Assembly: GCA_933207985.1 (NCBI GenBank)
Contig: OW240917.1
Span: 246,146,976-246,210,975, forward strand
Source of the DNA: Pelobates cultripes
Lineage: Eukaryota > Chordata > Amphibia > Anura > Pelobatidae
DNA length: 64,000 nt
Direction of reading: 5' to 3'
A model generated the notes under the pieces. It ran no database searches and was not told the origin of the DNA. It worked only from the letters and a program-made list of their open reading frames with translations. Every line of letters starts with the position of its first letter. Position 1 is the stretch's first letter. A program made the translations under genes and the position numbers. Of this stretch, positions 30,856 through 43,160 are shown piece after piece.

Positions 30856-33370
30856 ATTGGAAAACATTCTTTAGAATTGTGAGCTTATATCTGAAGCTTT
30901 AACGAGAATGTTTGTTTTGTCTTTTTTAAATGGCGCTGAAGTCATTTTTGAAGTTTAGTAGTGCTTAATGAATCCGCAACCTCAGAACATGATCAACAAT
31001 CTAATGCTCTCCCACCCCAGATACATCCTGATTACTGGGGGGAAAAAACATCTGTTTCATTTAAGGAAGCGTATCATTCCGACGTGATTAAACAGCAGGA
31101 ATTTGGTGAAACATTTGCTGTTAGTCTTTATTCATTCTATTGTGTCTCAGTCTATCAGGGTTAATCACTAATGTGAGACTTGTTGGGAATTCAAAGTAAA
31201 TTTCAAATTTAAGGTCAAAATAGTTGAATTGGGAAAAACTCTCCCGATTAGCCATGCTTTTCATTTCGCCTACTTTTGCCTCAAATTAATTTTAAATTCC
31301 CTGCAATTTGCACGTTCGTGAATAACCCGGTCAGTCCTATATCAGACTCTGTCTCTCTCACTTTCTCTCTCTTCTTTCCTGCTGTCTGTATGTATCGACC
31401 CATCCTGTATCCATCCTCCTCCTCCCTCCTATTACTTTTTAAATTACTTTCCTAACAGAAATCATCGAGCACGGAGGTTCTTAACCTATTTTTTGACAAG
31501 GACTCTAATTATGTGCATAGGGTTATCTTGTCAACCGATTCTTGAATTGTTAGGTAATATATAACCAAATCCGCTCTGCAAAGCAATTAGACTCTTACCA
31601 TCGTGTAAAGACTTCTCCTTCGTACTGGGGAAGGATTACTACTACTACTACTACTGTAAATAGACTGGAAGCTGCTTCCTGGGCTCTGACCAATTTATTA
31701 TCATTATCAATTATATAGAGCCAACTTATTTAGCAATGCTTTACGATTACGCTAGTATATGCCTGTTCCAACTAATTGGAATTTATAGAAATATCTCAAG
31801 AATCCGATTTTGGGTCCCACCACAGGTAAAGTATCACTGATCTAGTAACTTAATGCTTTTGTGACAAATGACGTGCCAGCACTTAAAACGGTCCCGAGAG
31901 GATTAGCGACTGTCCTGGCACATCAGTGTTTTCAGATCATGAGGATTTGTGGATAATTGCTGATACTGACAGATCCAGGACCGAAGCTGTCAGTAACCGC
32001 CATTAATTACTGTTGAACGAAGACAAAAGTGTAAAAATTTTTCTTGTTCTCAAGGTACAAAACAGCCCATATCTATGGGGGCACCTGGGGCAGCGCTGAA
32101 CCAGTTTTTATGTGGGGGGGAGGGGCGGGAGATTATTTGCAATAGTTTTGAAACACAAGATTATTTTTCTAGAGAAAAGGGGGTAATCTAAAAAAAAATA
32201 ATAATTGAGATTAACATGCTGGTCATTGCCTATGTGTGTGTCAAAAAAATAAATCTCTTTAATTCTGAAATAGGTTTTAGTTCGGCAGGGACCCTCCCCC
32301 TCATTGCTGGCTGTGTAGTGAATTTTTTCCATAATTTACCCTATTCCAATATGGCCGCCACAGGCCGCTGGTTGACCTCCTGCCTTTGTGCAGCCTCTCA
32401 ACAGTGGAGGTGAACCAATACTGTTTTTTGCCCCTCATATCTTTGCCTTGGTAGCCATAAATAGCGATGAGCTTGTATATGCTTACATTAAATTAAGTCA
32501 CGTGACGTGTGGACTTGTCCTAAGTCACGTGACTAAATAGTTATTTAATACTGCTGCTACTACTGTTTTAAATAGTTTTATGTAAACTGCGGTCACGTGG
32601 CCATGACGTCATTTTGCCACAAAATTTCCTAGTCTTAAATTTGATGTTCATTTTGAATGCTCGCTTTAGTAAATAACTTTGCAAGTTTTTTTTTAAAGTT
32701 TTACTGCTTTTATATAGAGAACATGACTGAACTGCTTTAGTTTCCGTGATAAACCAGGAAGAGTCTGCATTTTATTAGGTAATAGGCCGAGACGTATGAC
32801 CTGGTTAGTTTATGGGCCCTTGGCATTTTGTTTGGGCATCAGAGCGAAGCATCTTCTGTAGCAATGTGCCTTCCGTGTAACAATGTCTCAGCAGCAGGAG
32901 TTCTGACTTCAGCAGGTCTCCTCAGACTTGCTTATTTTTAGAACCTTCTAAACGCTCTCTGCATTTGATATTGTTTGGTATGCAGTAATAAGAGTAAAAA
33001 TACGGAAATAGTTTTGTTTTATAGAAGAGGGGTTTAGGTTGACGGTACGTTTTCTCCCCATTAATTTTGCTCTACTTACATTGAAATTAAAGTCACGTAG
33101 GTATTCCCTGCCGTGCCGTCACTTGCTCATCTCAGGGTTTGTATCTTCAGGGATCTTGCAGTGTGGTTTTGCAGGAAATTAATGAGTGGACGTTAGGAGC
33201 TGCTATGCCTGGTGGAAGATGTTTTATTTTACAGGCTATAGTCTAGTATTTATAAGAGAGTCCTGATTAGTGTCCCTTGTTCTGCTGTCCTGTGTGGGCC
33301 ATTGGCTCGCTCCGAATCTGCTTACTCCTGTTGGTCTCCTAGTTGCTAATATTATAGCAATATGTCTTGG
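30856..33370. other. No gene seen; mostly unique sequence
   Basis: Contains a pyrimidine-rich stretch (31348-31440), an (ACT)n microsatellite near 31636, a SINE-tail-like fragment near 31700-31745 (TTATATAGAGCCAACTTATT) and an E-box/CRE cluster (32497-32611). Reading frames are short and without domains. Confidence 0.55.
32497..32611. promoter_or_regulatory. Cluster of three CACGTG boxes and a perfect CRE palindrome
   Basis: GTCACGTGAC occurs at 32497-32506 and 32524-32533, GTCACGTGGC at 32592-32601, and TGACGTCA at 32604-32611. Within 115 bases this gives three E-boxes of the USF/MITF/TFEB type and a full CREB/ATF palindrome, despite a CpG-poor background. Binding is inferred from motif knowledge only; no gene start is visible next to it. 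Confidence 0.45.
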
Positions 33371-33375
33371 CTATG

Positions 33376-34340
33376 TGTAGCGGAGCTGCAATATTAAATT
33401 CCACGATCTCCGCTGGTTAAGAAAGTAATCCAAAGTAAAGCGCTGGAAAGTAAGGCAATATCCCAAATCCCCCAGTAACCGGACGAAACACAGTTCTAGG
33501 AGTCAACTGAGATTTTATTCACAAGTCACCGTATTTATGGGATTCCCCATGCAAGGGGTTTCCTTACTGACATTCCAGGGGTTGTACAGTAGGGGACTAC
33601 ATGGGGGACTTAGCAACCTGGACATTTCTCCCATCATGCACTGCTGGACGAGAGGGATACTCCCACTAGAATATACAGTTAAGTGGATTATCCCTCCGTG
33701 CAGCAGAACCGACATTTCACATCAAAATACATAACTTTTACATCATTCACTATATTTAAACGAATGGATGTTCGGTAGATAGCTGGGGTCTGAGCGCACA
33801 TTTCGCGAGAATACCGCTCAGATCCCAGCATAAATAACCAAACGCCGCACAAAATACACTTTAACATTGTGTTCGCCTAAAAGTAGCGAACACCAATGGG
33901 GAACCAGAATAGCGAAAGACTGGAGCTCCCGGACGGCCTGGAAGCCCAGCGGTGATCACACCGTCGAGTAGCCGTTTTCAGCTCGACGACCAAACACCAC
34001 TGGTGAAACAAAGGATCCAAGATGGCCGACCGCCGCACAGTCGGTAGCCGAACAACGGCCACCTAGGAAAGCCCTTAACTACCGATTGCAACAATGTTGC
34101 AGTCGGTTAATGGGAGCCACACGACCCTCTCATTCGTAGCTCATTCGTTTCACGAACAGCCGGTAAAGTCTCTGTTCGTGAAACGAAATACATGAATGCT
34201 AGCGGCTTTCGGTTGCTAGCATACGAATACTCTAAAACATATCAGCAGAGGCAGACATTACAATATACAATCCAGCGGCTATTACAGGCAATCTTTTGCA
34301 AATACAGTCCAGTAACCTAAAAGTGGCTAGGTTTGCCACA
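33376..34340 (-). mobile_element. Solo LTR (965 bp), 5-bp TSD CTATG
   Basis: The plus strand reads TGTAGCGGAGC... to ...TTTGCCACA, so the element has TG...CA ends on either strand, flanked by CTATG at 33371-33375 and 34341-34345. A polyadenylation signal (AATAAA) is on the minus strand near 33512-33517, so the LTR is oriented minus: TGTGGCAAACC at its start, GCTCCGCTACA at its end. The middle contains inverted TTCGTTTCACGAACAG-type stretches (34146-34187). No internal coding region remains, consistent with LTR-LTR recombination. A five-base duplication suits Gypsy-type elements, and some retroviruses too. Confidence 0.88.
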
Positions 34341-34345
34341 CTATG

Positions 34346-34905
34346 AATTCCTCTTCAAAACATGTTTGCAACCTGTTTTCAGCCACGACTACCTACGAAC
34401 CCTCAGGGTATCTCCAAACCATGGCTTAATCTTTATGGGCTGTCGTTATTACTGACTTTTTGGTTTCTCCATGGATGCGTTGTAACTAGGCCACATTGCC
34501 CTGTAGGATACTGTAGACCTTTCCTGATTGGTCTGTTGGATATTAGCAGACTAAGACTAGCTTGCAGAATCCATAGGAGGATAGCCATACCTATAAGTCG
34601 TTGTAGTGGAGGATAATTTTATGGGAGCTGACTCTTTGTTACAATTGGGTGCTTTGGTACAAAACACAACAAATAAAGAGAAACGCATTCCTACTGTAAA
34701 TTCATAAAATGTTGCTCCTTTTTGGCAGCTGTTTAGTGCGTGCGTGCATGCGTGTGTTTTTTATTTTTATTTTTCCTCCAAAATACCAGAGTATTGCAGT
34801 ATGCAATGATAGTGGCTCAATGCATTGCGCTAACTTCATACAGTTTTGGTGTTTCTTATGATGTGATTGTAAATAAACATAACTAAAAAAATAAAATGAT
34901 ATATA
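34346..34905. other. No gene seen
   Basis: Unique sequence between a solo LTR and a Tc1 element. The 84-codon frame at 34362-34616 has no recognisable domain. The TA before 34906 is the left target site of the Tc1 element. Confidence 0.5.
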
Positions 34906-36514
34906 CATAGTTGCAAGAAAAAGTATGTGAACCCTTTGGAATGATATGGATTTCTGCACAAATTGGTCATAAAATGTGATCTGATCATCATCTAAGTCAC
35001 AACAATAGACAATCACAGTCTTCTTAAACTAATAACACACAAAGAATGAAATGTTGCCATGTTTTTATTGAACACACCATGTAAACATTCACAGTGCAGG
35101 TGGAAAAAGTATGTGAACCCTTGGATTTAATAACTGGTTGAACCTCCTTTGGCAGCAATAACTTCAACCAAACGTTTCCTGTAGTTGCAGATCAGACGTG
35201 CACAACGGTCAGGAGTAATTCTTGACCATTCCTCTTTACAGAACTGTTTCAGTTCAGCAATATTCTTGGGATGTCTGGTGTGAATTGCTTTCTTGAGGTC
35301 ATGCCACAGCATCTGTCGGGTTGAGGTCAGTACTCTGACTGGGCCACTTCAGAAGGCGTATTTTCTTCTGTTTGAGCCATTCTGTTGTTGATTTACTTCT
35401 ATGCTTTGGGTCATTGTCCTGTTGCAACACCCATCTTCTGTTGAGCTTCAGCTGGTAGACAGATGGCCTTAAGTTCTCCTGCAAAATGTCTTGATAAACT
35501 TGGGTTTTCCTTCGATGATAGCAATCCATCCAGGCCCTGACGCAGCAAAGCAGCCGCAAACCATGATGCCCCCACCACCATACTTCACAGTTGGAATGAG
35601 GTTTTGATGTTGGTGTGCTGTGCCTCTTTCGCCACACATAGTGTTGTGTGTTTCTTCCAAACAACTCAACTTTGGTTTCATCTGTCCACAGAATATTTTG
35701 CCAGTACTGCAGTGGAACATCCAGGTGCTCTTGTGCAAACTGTAAACGTGCAGCAATGTTTTGTTTGGACAGCAGTGGCTTCCTCTGTGGTATCCTCCCA
35801 TGAAATCCATTCTTGTTTAGTGTTTTACGTATTGTAGATTCGCTTACATGGATGTTAGCATTTGCCAGTGACTTTTGTAAGTCTTTAGCTGACACTCTAG
35901 GATTCTTCTTCACCTCAGTGAGCAGTCTGCGCTGTGCTCTTGCAGTCATCTTTACAGGACAGCCACTCCTAGGGAGAGTAGCAGCAGTGCTGAACTTTCT
36001 CCATTTATAGACAATTTGTCTTACGTGGACTGATGAACAGCAAGGCTTTTGGAGATACTTTTATAACCCTTTCCAGCTTTATGCAAGTCAACAATTCTTA
36101 ATCGTAGGTCTTCTGAGAGCTCTTTTGTGCGAGGCATCATTCACATCAGGCAATGCTTCTTGTGAAAAGCAAACCCAGAACTGGTGTGTGTTTTTTATAG
36201 GGCAGGGCAGCTGTAACCAACACCTCCAATCTCATCTCATTGATTGGACTCCAGTTGGCTGACATCTCACTCCAATTAGCTCTTGGAGATGTCATTAGTC
36301 TAGGGGTTCACATACTTTTTCCACCTGCACTGTGAATGTTTACATGGTGTGTTCAATAAAAACATGGCAACATTTCATTCTTTGTGTGTTATTAGTTTAA
36401 GCAGACTGTGATTGTCTATTGTTGTGACTTAGATGATGATCAGATCACATTTTATGACCAATTTGTGCAGAAATCCATATCATTCCAAAGGGTTCACATA
36501 CTTTTTCTTGCAAC

Positions 36515-36518
<4 letters not shown>
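34906..36518 (-). mobile_element. Full-length Tc1-like transposon with IR/DR-type long inverted repeats
   Basis: Long inverted repeats of about 210 bases bound the element. Each has an outer and an inner copy of AAAAAGTATGTGAACCC (34917 and 35104 on the left; complements near 36310 and 36490 on the right), the IR/DR arrangement of Tc1-like elements. The left end CATAGTTGCAAG follows a TA; the right end CTTGCAACTGTG merges into a TG microsatellite that hides the second TA. A single minus-strand transposase gene (broken) fills the middle. By eye the two arms are well over 95% identical, which suggests fairly recent insertion. Confidence 0.93.
35127..36137 (-). pseudogene. Tc1-family transposase, multiple frameshifts
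   Basis: The start is at 36137 ([20 protein letters not shown]). An HTH region follows, with a one-base loss in the segment [12 protein letters not shown] near 36025. A long frame then carries the second DNA-binding part, WTDETKVELFG (first catalytic Asp), a shift to GGGGIMVCGCFAASGPGW, and a shift back to VLQQDNDPKH (second Asp). At DLNP the third residue is lost: two bases are missing near 35312, destroying the Glu codon, and coding resumes as MLWHDLKKAI to AKGGSTSY and the stop at 35127. At least four frameshifts make it inactive. Order and length (about 336 codons) fit Tc1 enzymes. Confidence 0.92.

Positions 36519-36547
<29 letters not shown>
36515..36547. repeat. (TG)n(TA)n microsatellite
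   Basis: About 11 TG followed by 5 TA dinucleotides directly abutting the right end of the Tc1 element. Confidence 0.93.
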
Positions 36548-39500
36548 TTCACAGAATTGTAACAAATCAACTTTTATTTAATTTTTTTTTTTTCCTTTAA
36601 ATATTTCAGTGCCAGAAACGATTTTATAGGTTATGCCTGGGATGTGCAAGATCATGCTGAATTTTCAAGTTTTGATTTTCTGTTTATTTTGGTTTCCAAG
36701 GAAGGGGTGTAACCCCTGTATATTTGTGAAATACTGAAGTTCAAGCAAAAATATTTTCCGAGCCATAGTTCCTTAGCCCCGGGGAATTGTCCTAGTCTGG
36801 GAAACGTGTCTCTGTGCGCACATATTTGTATGGGGAGAGCGGTCTCTTCTCACTGAGCAACTTGGCAGCTGTCATTCAACTTGACATGCACTTCCCTGGC
36901 CGCCTGAATGGAACTGGTTGTATACACCAATGGATTTCTCAATCTCCCAATAGCCAAAGGTCATTATTAAATGACACTTTAACATACCGAGACTGTCTAG
37001 CTTATATTGGAGTGAAAGTTTTATTTAACTCTGTTAGTCATATGTAGCCAAATCGAACTGTTTTAAATATGCTTGTTTTGAAGCAGACCACCAATAAAGG
37101 GACTGTCTTAACAATTTTTTTTATTTTTTTTGTATGAAAATGGTGCTGCTGAAAGAGTAGAGCAGTATAACTGGCAAAATAAAATGTTGGCTAAGGTGTA
37201 CCATTCATTTGGTCTTTGATAAGAAGACATTGTAACCGGAGTAGAAACTAATTTTATTTTAAATGGTTTTTATTTTGCATTTAGAATATGATTTATGAAA
37301 AAACCCACTTCTTCATAAAAGCGTATCAATTTAACTGTTAATAGCTCCAGACTGATTCTTCTCTTGCAACTGTATATAAATAATAACATAATAAAATATA
37401 TATATATACTTCCAGGTATTTGCTGTAAATTTTAGGGACTGCATCTTCTTTTAGTCCATTTTTACAAAGACTAGAACGTGGCTGCCACTAGTTCAGCGAT
37501 TCCTAGTTTTAACTTTTGTTTTTAATTGGAACTGTGCATGTCTCATCAATCTCTTCTCAGGGGAAGCTTGAGATATGTGGATGTCAGCCGCAGTTCCATT
37601 CATGGGATAAGATGAAAGAAGTGACTGCCTAAGCTGATAGCAGCTGCACCGCATATTCTATCTGCTTACTGAGAGTTCTATTTACTGTTCTGAAACAAAC
37701 TATAACAGAACGTTTTAAAGGAGTACGCACACATAAAAATAGTTGGAAAAGGGAGAGCATACGCTTCTTCTTGTGTGAGAGAGCAGTTGTATAATTGATA
37801 ATTATGCAAATCACTGAAATAACGCAGTATTTGTAGAGAACTATCGACAATGGACCACAGCACTAAAACCTGAGCATGGAGCGTACACGTTGGTATGTTG
37901 TCCCTTTAAAGATGTGGGAGCATATTAACCCAAGTTGAAAAAAAAGAATCCTAAAACTAGAATTCTGTGTTTTGTTTTAGGCCGAAAATAACAGCTGGAG
38001 GTTTTTTTTTTTTGGCAGCTGTTGGCCATAAAATGTACCATTGAAAGACTTTTCATAATTGATATATTTATTTAAAAATAAAGAGACGAGCAGTCAAATC
38101 GCAACTAAATGGACCATGTAATATTGTATATATGCATGGTCTCTGAATAGTCACGCTGTGCTGTATCCACCAGTATCTCAGACAGAATGTGTCTGTGCTT
38201 TAGTATAAATAAACCAGATGTTTGGCTGGGAGTAGTCCAAAAAGGAATTCTACCATAATACCAGATGGAGAGGGACTGATATCGACAGAGATACAGACTA
38301 CCTGATGTGAGTCAGAAAAGTCTAGATTGAGTAAATGATGACCAGGGGTTGAATGTACAAACAGAAATAATCACGGGTTTTATAATCCTAAGATTCTAGA
38401 AGATGATTAATTAAAGGGATCCGTCAAGCACCGGAACAGTGTATGCTCTTTGCATAGGAACTGCTGTTCCTATCTTGCTATAAGATCCCACCTCCTCACT
38501 CAAGGAAGTCACACAAGGAAGCTTTTGGTTCACCCTGCATGTCCAAGTACTTGTACTGCGAGTACCAGCTGGGTGGGTTCATGGTTTAAAAAGTGCTGAC
38601 TTTTTTCTCAGACTGATGCTTTCTACGAAGGAACCAGAGAAACGGCGAGACACGTCTAGTCACATTATCACAACTGATAAACCCAGTTTGGATAGTAATT
38701 GCCGATGCGTGAAACTGCTGCCAATTGCTGATCAACATGTCCATGAAACCCACGCTGAGCAGATGTTTGCTATACTTTTTTCCTGTTAAAATCATTGGCA
38801 GGCTAGGATTGGTTAACCGATGTCGGCTATTTCTTAGTGCTCACGAACAGGAATTTTGTTCCTCCCAGGTATATAGTTCATTTTAGATTATAATTTAAAA
38901 AAAATTTTTTTTTTCTTTCGGAATTTCAAATGCATTATATGTTTAATTATCCAAAAACAGTGGTTGACTTTTTTTCGCTTGGGATGTTTAAGGGAGATGG
39001 TGCGCCCCTATTCGTTTGAGAGTATGATGATGTAAAAATGGAGGAATAGTGTTGTGTTTCAGGCAGTGAGTTAGGAGCATATACCTCTATCTATCTATCT
39101 ATCCATCCCCAATAGCAAGTTAAGCAGAGGAAGTTCTTGTCCTGTGCGCTTGTTACGTAATCGCCATCGCAAGCCATTTGAACCCAACTGATCTTCGAAT
39201 TAAATCCTTGCAAACCCAGGCAACTATGACCACAACCTTTAAATCCAATTAGTTGTGGTTTAATGTAGATCTGTCTTCTGTCCGTCCAGCTGGTTAATAT
39301 CCGGAACGTTGCAGATTTGTGGGGTTTATCCTTCAGCCAACTAAAACATTGGTTGAGAGAGAGGACTAATGTAGCCCAAAATCTTCCAGTTCTGCACTTC
39401 ATTTATTTGGTTGTACTTGAAGAGTATTGTAAATAAAATGTAATCTTAAATAGCCAGCATACAAATTGCATGTCACTGCTTAACCGCTACTTTGTTAGAA

Positions 39501-40290
39501 CAAAATTATGGAGCGTCTTAATTTACACAAAATAATAGAGTCTTCTAACTCTCCGGGATTTTAAAAAAAGCAAAACGTTTTGGATTGATTACCGAGTGAT
39601 GCAGGTGTTCCCCGCTCCCATATATGTTTTTGGCACATCATGCTAACCCAAAACATGTGCTATTTTAATGTTAGGTGGAGTCACCATTGTGAGAAACTCA
39701 ACACAATTGCCTGGGGCAACCTGTGAATTCTCCGAGCTGCTGCCAGAACAGTGTCCAATAGCTTTCCTTCTAATTACCAGAATCCAGCCCGATGCTGGCA
39801 GGAAAATCTCATATTCAATGTTAAATCAACGAAATGCAAACGCGGCATAAAGAAAAAAAATAAAATAAACCTAATGCACATGTGAATATGCATTGTTAGT
39901 GCTGTCACTACACGGACTGTGCCTGCCTGAGGATCCATCTGGATGACTAATTTGGGAAGTTATTTAAATATTGAGGCGTTTGTATATGCCCGTATAGGGG
40001 CTTATTTAAAGCTCGCTGTTGAGTGATCATGGCAAACCCAGCATTCAGGTGCAGAGTAATAATGTCTAACATGCCTGGTTTTAGACAGAATAAACAGCTC
40101 CGGGCTAGTGTGCTCAGTATCTAACGAGCCATAATGTATTTGATGTAGGAACACAGCCCAACACTGGCTCAATCCAAAAACATGTCTTTAACTGGCTTCT
40201 TCTCACAGGCCCCTGTCTCTTTGCCTTGGCTTGTAAGTTGGAGAAGTTTGTTCTTGCAACATTTATCAAATAACCAAGGGTCTTTGTCAC
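36548..40290. other. No gene seen; long unique stretch
   Basis: About 3.7 kb of AT-rich sequence. A fragment beginning AAAGGGATCCGTCAAGCACC near 38415 resembles a MITE end, TTGTCCCTTTAAAG near 37899 another, and a short (CTAT)n run lies at 39086-39104. Frames at 36814, 37629, 38586 and 39091 have no recognisable domains. Confidence 0.55.
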
Positions 40291-40752
40291 TTAAAGGGAC
40301 ATTCTGAACCCCCAAAACACTTTAGATTGCAGACTTGCTGCATGTGTGAAGTTTTGTTTTTTTAATTTATTTTATAAAAAAGTGCAGATTCCAATAGAAA
40401 CTGACAGCAAGGGAAGTATAGCCAGGTTAATTTCTAAAAGTGCCAGTCAGACAACAGATCCTGTTACTTCCCCGTTTAAGTGGCAGCAATTGCCCAGAGC
40501 ACCTGCCTTGCAAAGACTTCTCATTGGGAAGTCTGTGATTGGACAGCCACAGAAAGTCTAGGCAGGTTTAGAAGGGGAGGGCTTGTAAAAGCTGCAGACA
40601 AGAGATCTGCAGCTTTTGCACGATGTTTTGAGATATTCCTTCAATGAACGACGTTTATGCATGTTTTCTTTGGGGGTATATCTACTATCTACAGTGATTT
40701 TGGTATTTATTTTTAAACATTTTTATTTTTAGGCAGTGGAGTGTCCCTTTAA
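40291..40752 (+). mobile_element. TTAA-ended MITE (TTAAAGGGACATTC...GAGTGTCCCTTTAA), 462 bp
   Basis: Inverted ends TTAAAGGGACATTC at 40291 and GAGTGTCCCTTTAA ending at 40752, each with TTAA. The interior shares GCCCAGAGCACCTGCCTTGC and CAGACAACAG with the inverse-oriented copy at 2898-3583. A hairpin of AGCTGCAGA/TCTGCAGCTTTTGC near 40591-40618 lies inside. No coding. Confidence 0.82.
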
Positions 40753-42904
40753 TCAGTCTTTTAAAAATGTACAGCTCAAGAGAAAAATGGGCTTAGATCC
40801 CACTGTTTTCTGATGTTGGGATGCAGACATTTTGTGCAGATTTGATGTTAATTTGCATATGGAGCTACATGCTGATGTCCCCAAGAGTAGTTACAAAAAC
40901 ATTTAATCCCTTTTTAAAACATTTTGTTACATAAAAACAATAATAGATTAAAAATGCTAATGATATAAAATAATTAGACCGCCTCTGGGTAGAGTTAACG
41001 TATCTCAATGCTTCCACGGATCTCAATTGTTTTCACGCCCAGCTGTAGGATAAAGAGGTGTGGATATTTATATATTTTTTACACCTCCCAAATACTGTAC
41101 ATATTTGTTAAAATATAGGGTAGAAGTAAACCCAGTATTAAAATTCTGAGAATTAACCGTTCTCCTTTAAAGGCTTGCTGCATTGCCCCCCAAGAGCCTA
41201 ATCACGCACATTTGTTTTCATTTTGATTTTGCGGATGCTTGCAGAACGTTTCATCGAGGTGTACGCTGGGGTTTTTTTTTTTCTGATGTCTGCCATGGGA
41301 CTCTGGTACTTATCCTCTCTGCCGACTGCTACATGACACGTTGTGGTTAATAATTAATATCTATTAGAAAACAAGAGACTAACCGTGCAAGAGAAGAATT
41401 TCAATAGTCAAGAAGGATTATCGTATTTATGTCTTGCAACAAGAGACCCAATGTACGTGAACGTACATGAACACCCTCTTATCTTGTAAATAGAACATCA
41501 TTTCATGTTATAGATTGTGAAATGTCACCTAAAATTTGTTGTGACGGATTTTATCAGTCAGAATGTATTTTTCTTTTTTAAGGAATGCTTCAATAACCAT
41601 AACCAGTACAGCGTGCTACAGTAGTTATGGTGCATGAAGTTTACTGGTGCCCTCCCCCCCCCCACCATAAGTAGTCAAACTGTTTTAGAACATTTTGACT
41701 TGTTACCTGATGTCTGCCCCAGATGATCGTAGCTGTCAGCATGCCGAAAAGCTTCCGTCATGTTCCTTTATAAAAGGCTACGAAAAAGTCATGAAAGCTT
41801 GTATAATATATGGCTGTCTTGTGAACACACACATCATACACGTACGGGTTACATATTGAGTGGATTTAAGTCAACTGGTTGTCATGGTGGCAGATTAAAA
41901 AGGCTGCAGTAGTCAAGGCCGGAGATGATATGGAGGATAATTAGCGGTTTTGCATCCCCTTGAGTTAGACATGGATGGGTTTAGCAATATTTTTGACTTT
42001 TCAATTGCACGACCAGGGAGGAATTGAATAGTGAGGAGGAAAAGCAACCCGAAATAGCAGATCGGGGGGGAGGGGGGGTGGAGGGAATGGCATTTATTAA
42101 CTAAATGCCAATTTGTAGCAAATTAAAAATAAATTGCAAATATAGCTGATTTGGGGGAAACAAATTCCAACTTGCCTATTTTACAATAAATTTAAATTTT
42201 ATTTTTCAATTTGGTGTTTAGTAAATTTTCCCCAGTAAATCTTCCGATAGTTGACTTTGTATCCCAAACTTTGCACTACGCACGTCCATTGCTTACAATT
42301 TAACATTTAGTAGTTCAAATTCCTAAAATGTGGATTTGATCTTTACTTTCTGAGCAACAGCAGAAAGGTAACTCTTCGATGTTGGAAGAGCCCCATATTA
42401 TTGTCACACCTGTTTTAAGAACAGTTTGACACATGCCAGGTCGGCTGTAGTAGTTATGGTGCTTAGAGAGTCCTTTAAAGATTTGATTTGTGTGTGGAAG
42501 CCTGCAGATAGATGGCAAGGTGGTCTGTGAATGACAATAATAGTAGTTCTTAAACCATAAAATACATATTAATGGTTACAATAAATAAAAAGTAACAGGG
42601 ATGCTGTTGGGTAAATTTTGTCGGAGTTATTTGGAAAACGCCTGAAACAGAAATTGACAATGCTTTATATTGCGCTGGGTGGAGTGGTCTAAAGGAATCT
42701 ACAACCCCTTTACCTAGAAATCTACTCATTTACCTGACTACCGTTATCTAAGGGGGGATATTATCTGTTCTAGACAAAGTTGACATACTCCACAAACCTT
42801 GCTGTGGACAATGCAATAAAGATGCACTGACTGAAATTTTGTGTGTAAAATAAATACATTTTGGTAGTAATTATATTGCTTAGGCGGTTGACATGAAAGC
42901 ACCC
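40753..42904. other. No gene seen; unique DNA with small repeat fragments
   Basis: Fragments of one dispersed repeat occur at about 41595-41720 (CTACAGTAGTTATGGTGC ... ATAAGTAGTCAAACTGTTTT) and 42405-42478 (GAACAGTTTGACA ... GTAGTAGTTATGGTGCTTAG), also seen near 20710, 27310 and 53822. Poly-C at 41650 and poly-G at 42065. No conserved frame. Confidence 0.55.
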
Positions 42905-43160
42905 GATTTAAGAAGGACAGTCCCTAGTTTGAGCCCAAATCCCTCTGCCCCCTTTCTATCCTAATGTCCCTCTTTTCTGTGAGATCCATTTTGTTGGTGT
43001 GTCTGAGTGTATAACAGAGCTCCACAGGAATAATACTCCCAGTAATGTGTCTTTAAACTACAATAAATGTGTTTAGAAATCAGTCTGTGTAAATAAGATA
43101 CATTGTTCTTGTTCTTAATTACATTTTAGTTTCATAAATTGTTATTAGTAAGTCACCCAA
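42905..43160 (+). mobile_element. MITE of the TACCTCCCAA family, single-unit (unexpanded) copy
   Basis: Contains AGGACAGTCCCTA, CCTAATGTCCCTCTTTT, one 48-base unit (42999-43046) bordered by GTGTCT on both sides, and the tail CTTTAAACTACAATAAATG to AGTCACCC. Both termini are missing. It represents the state before the minisatellite expansions at 1651 and 4332. Confidence 0.85.
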
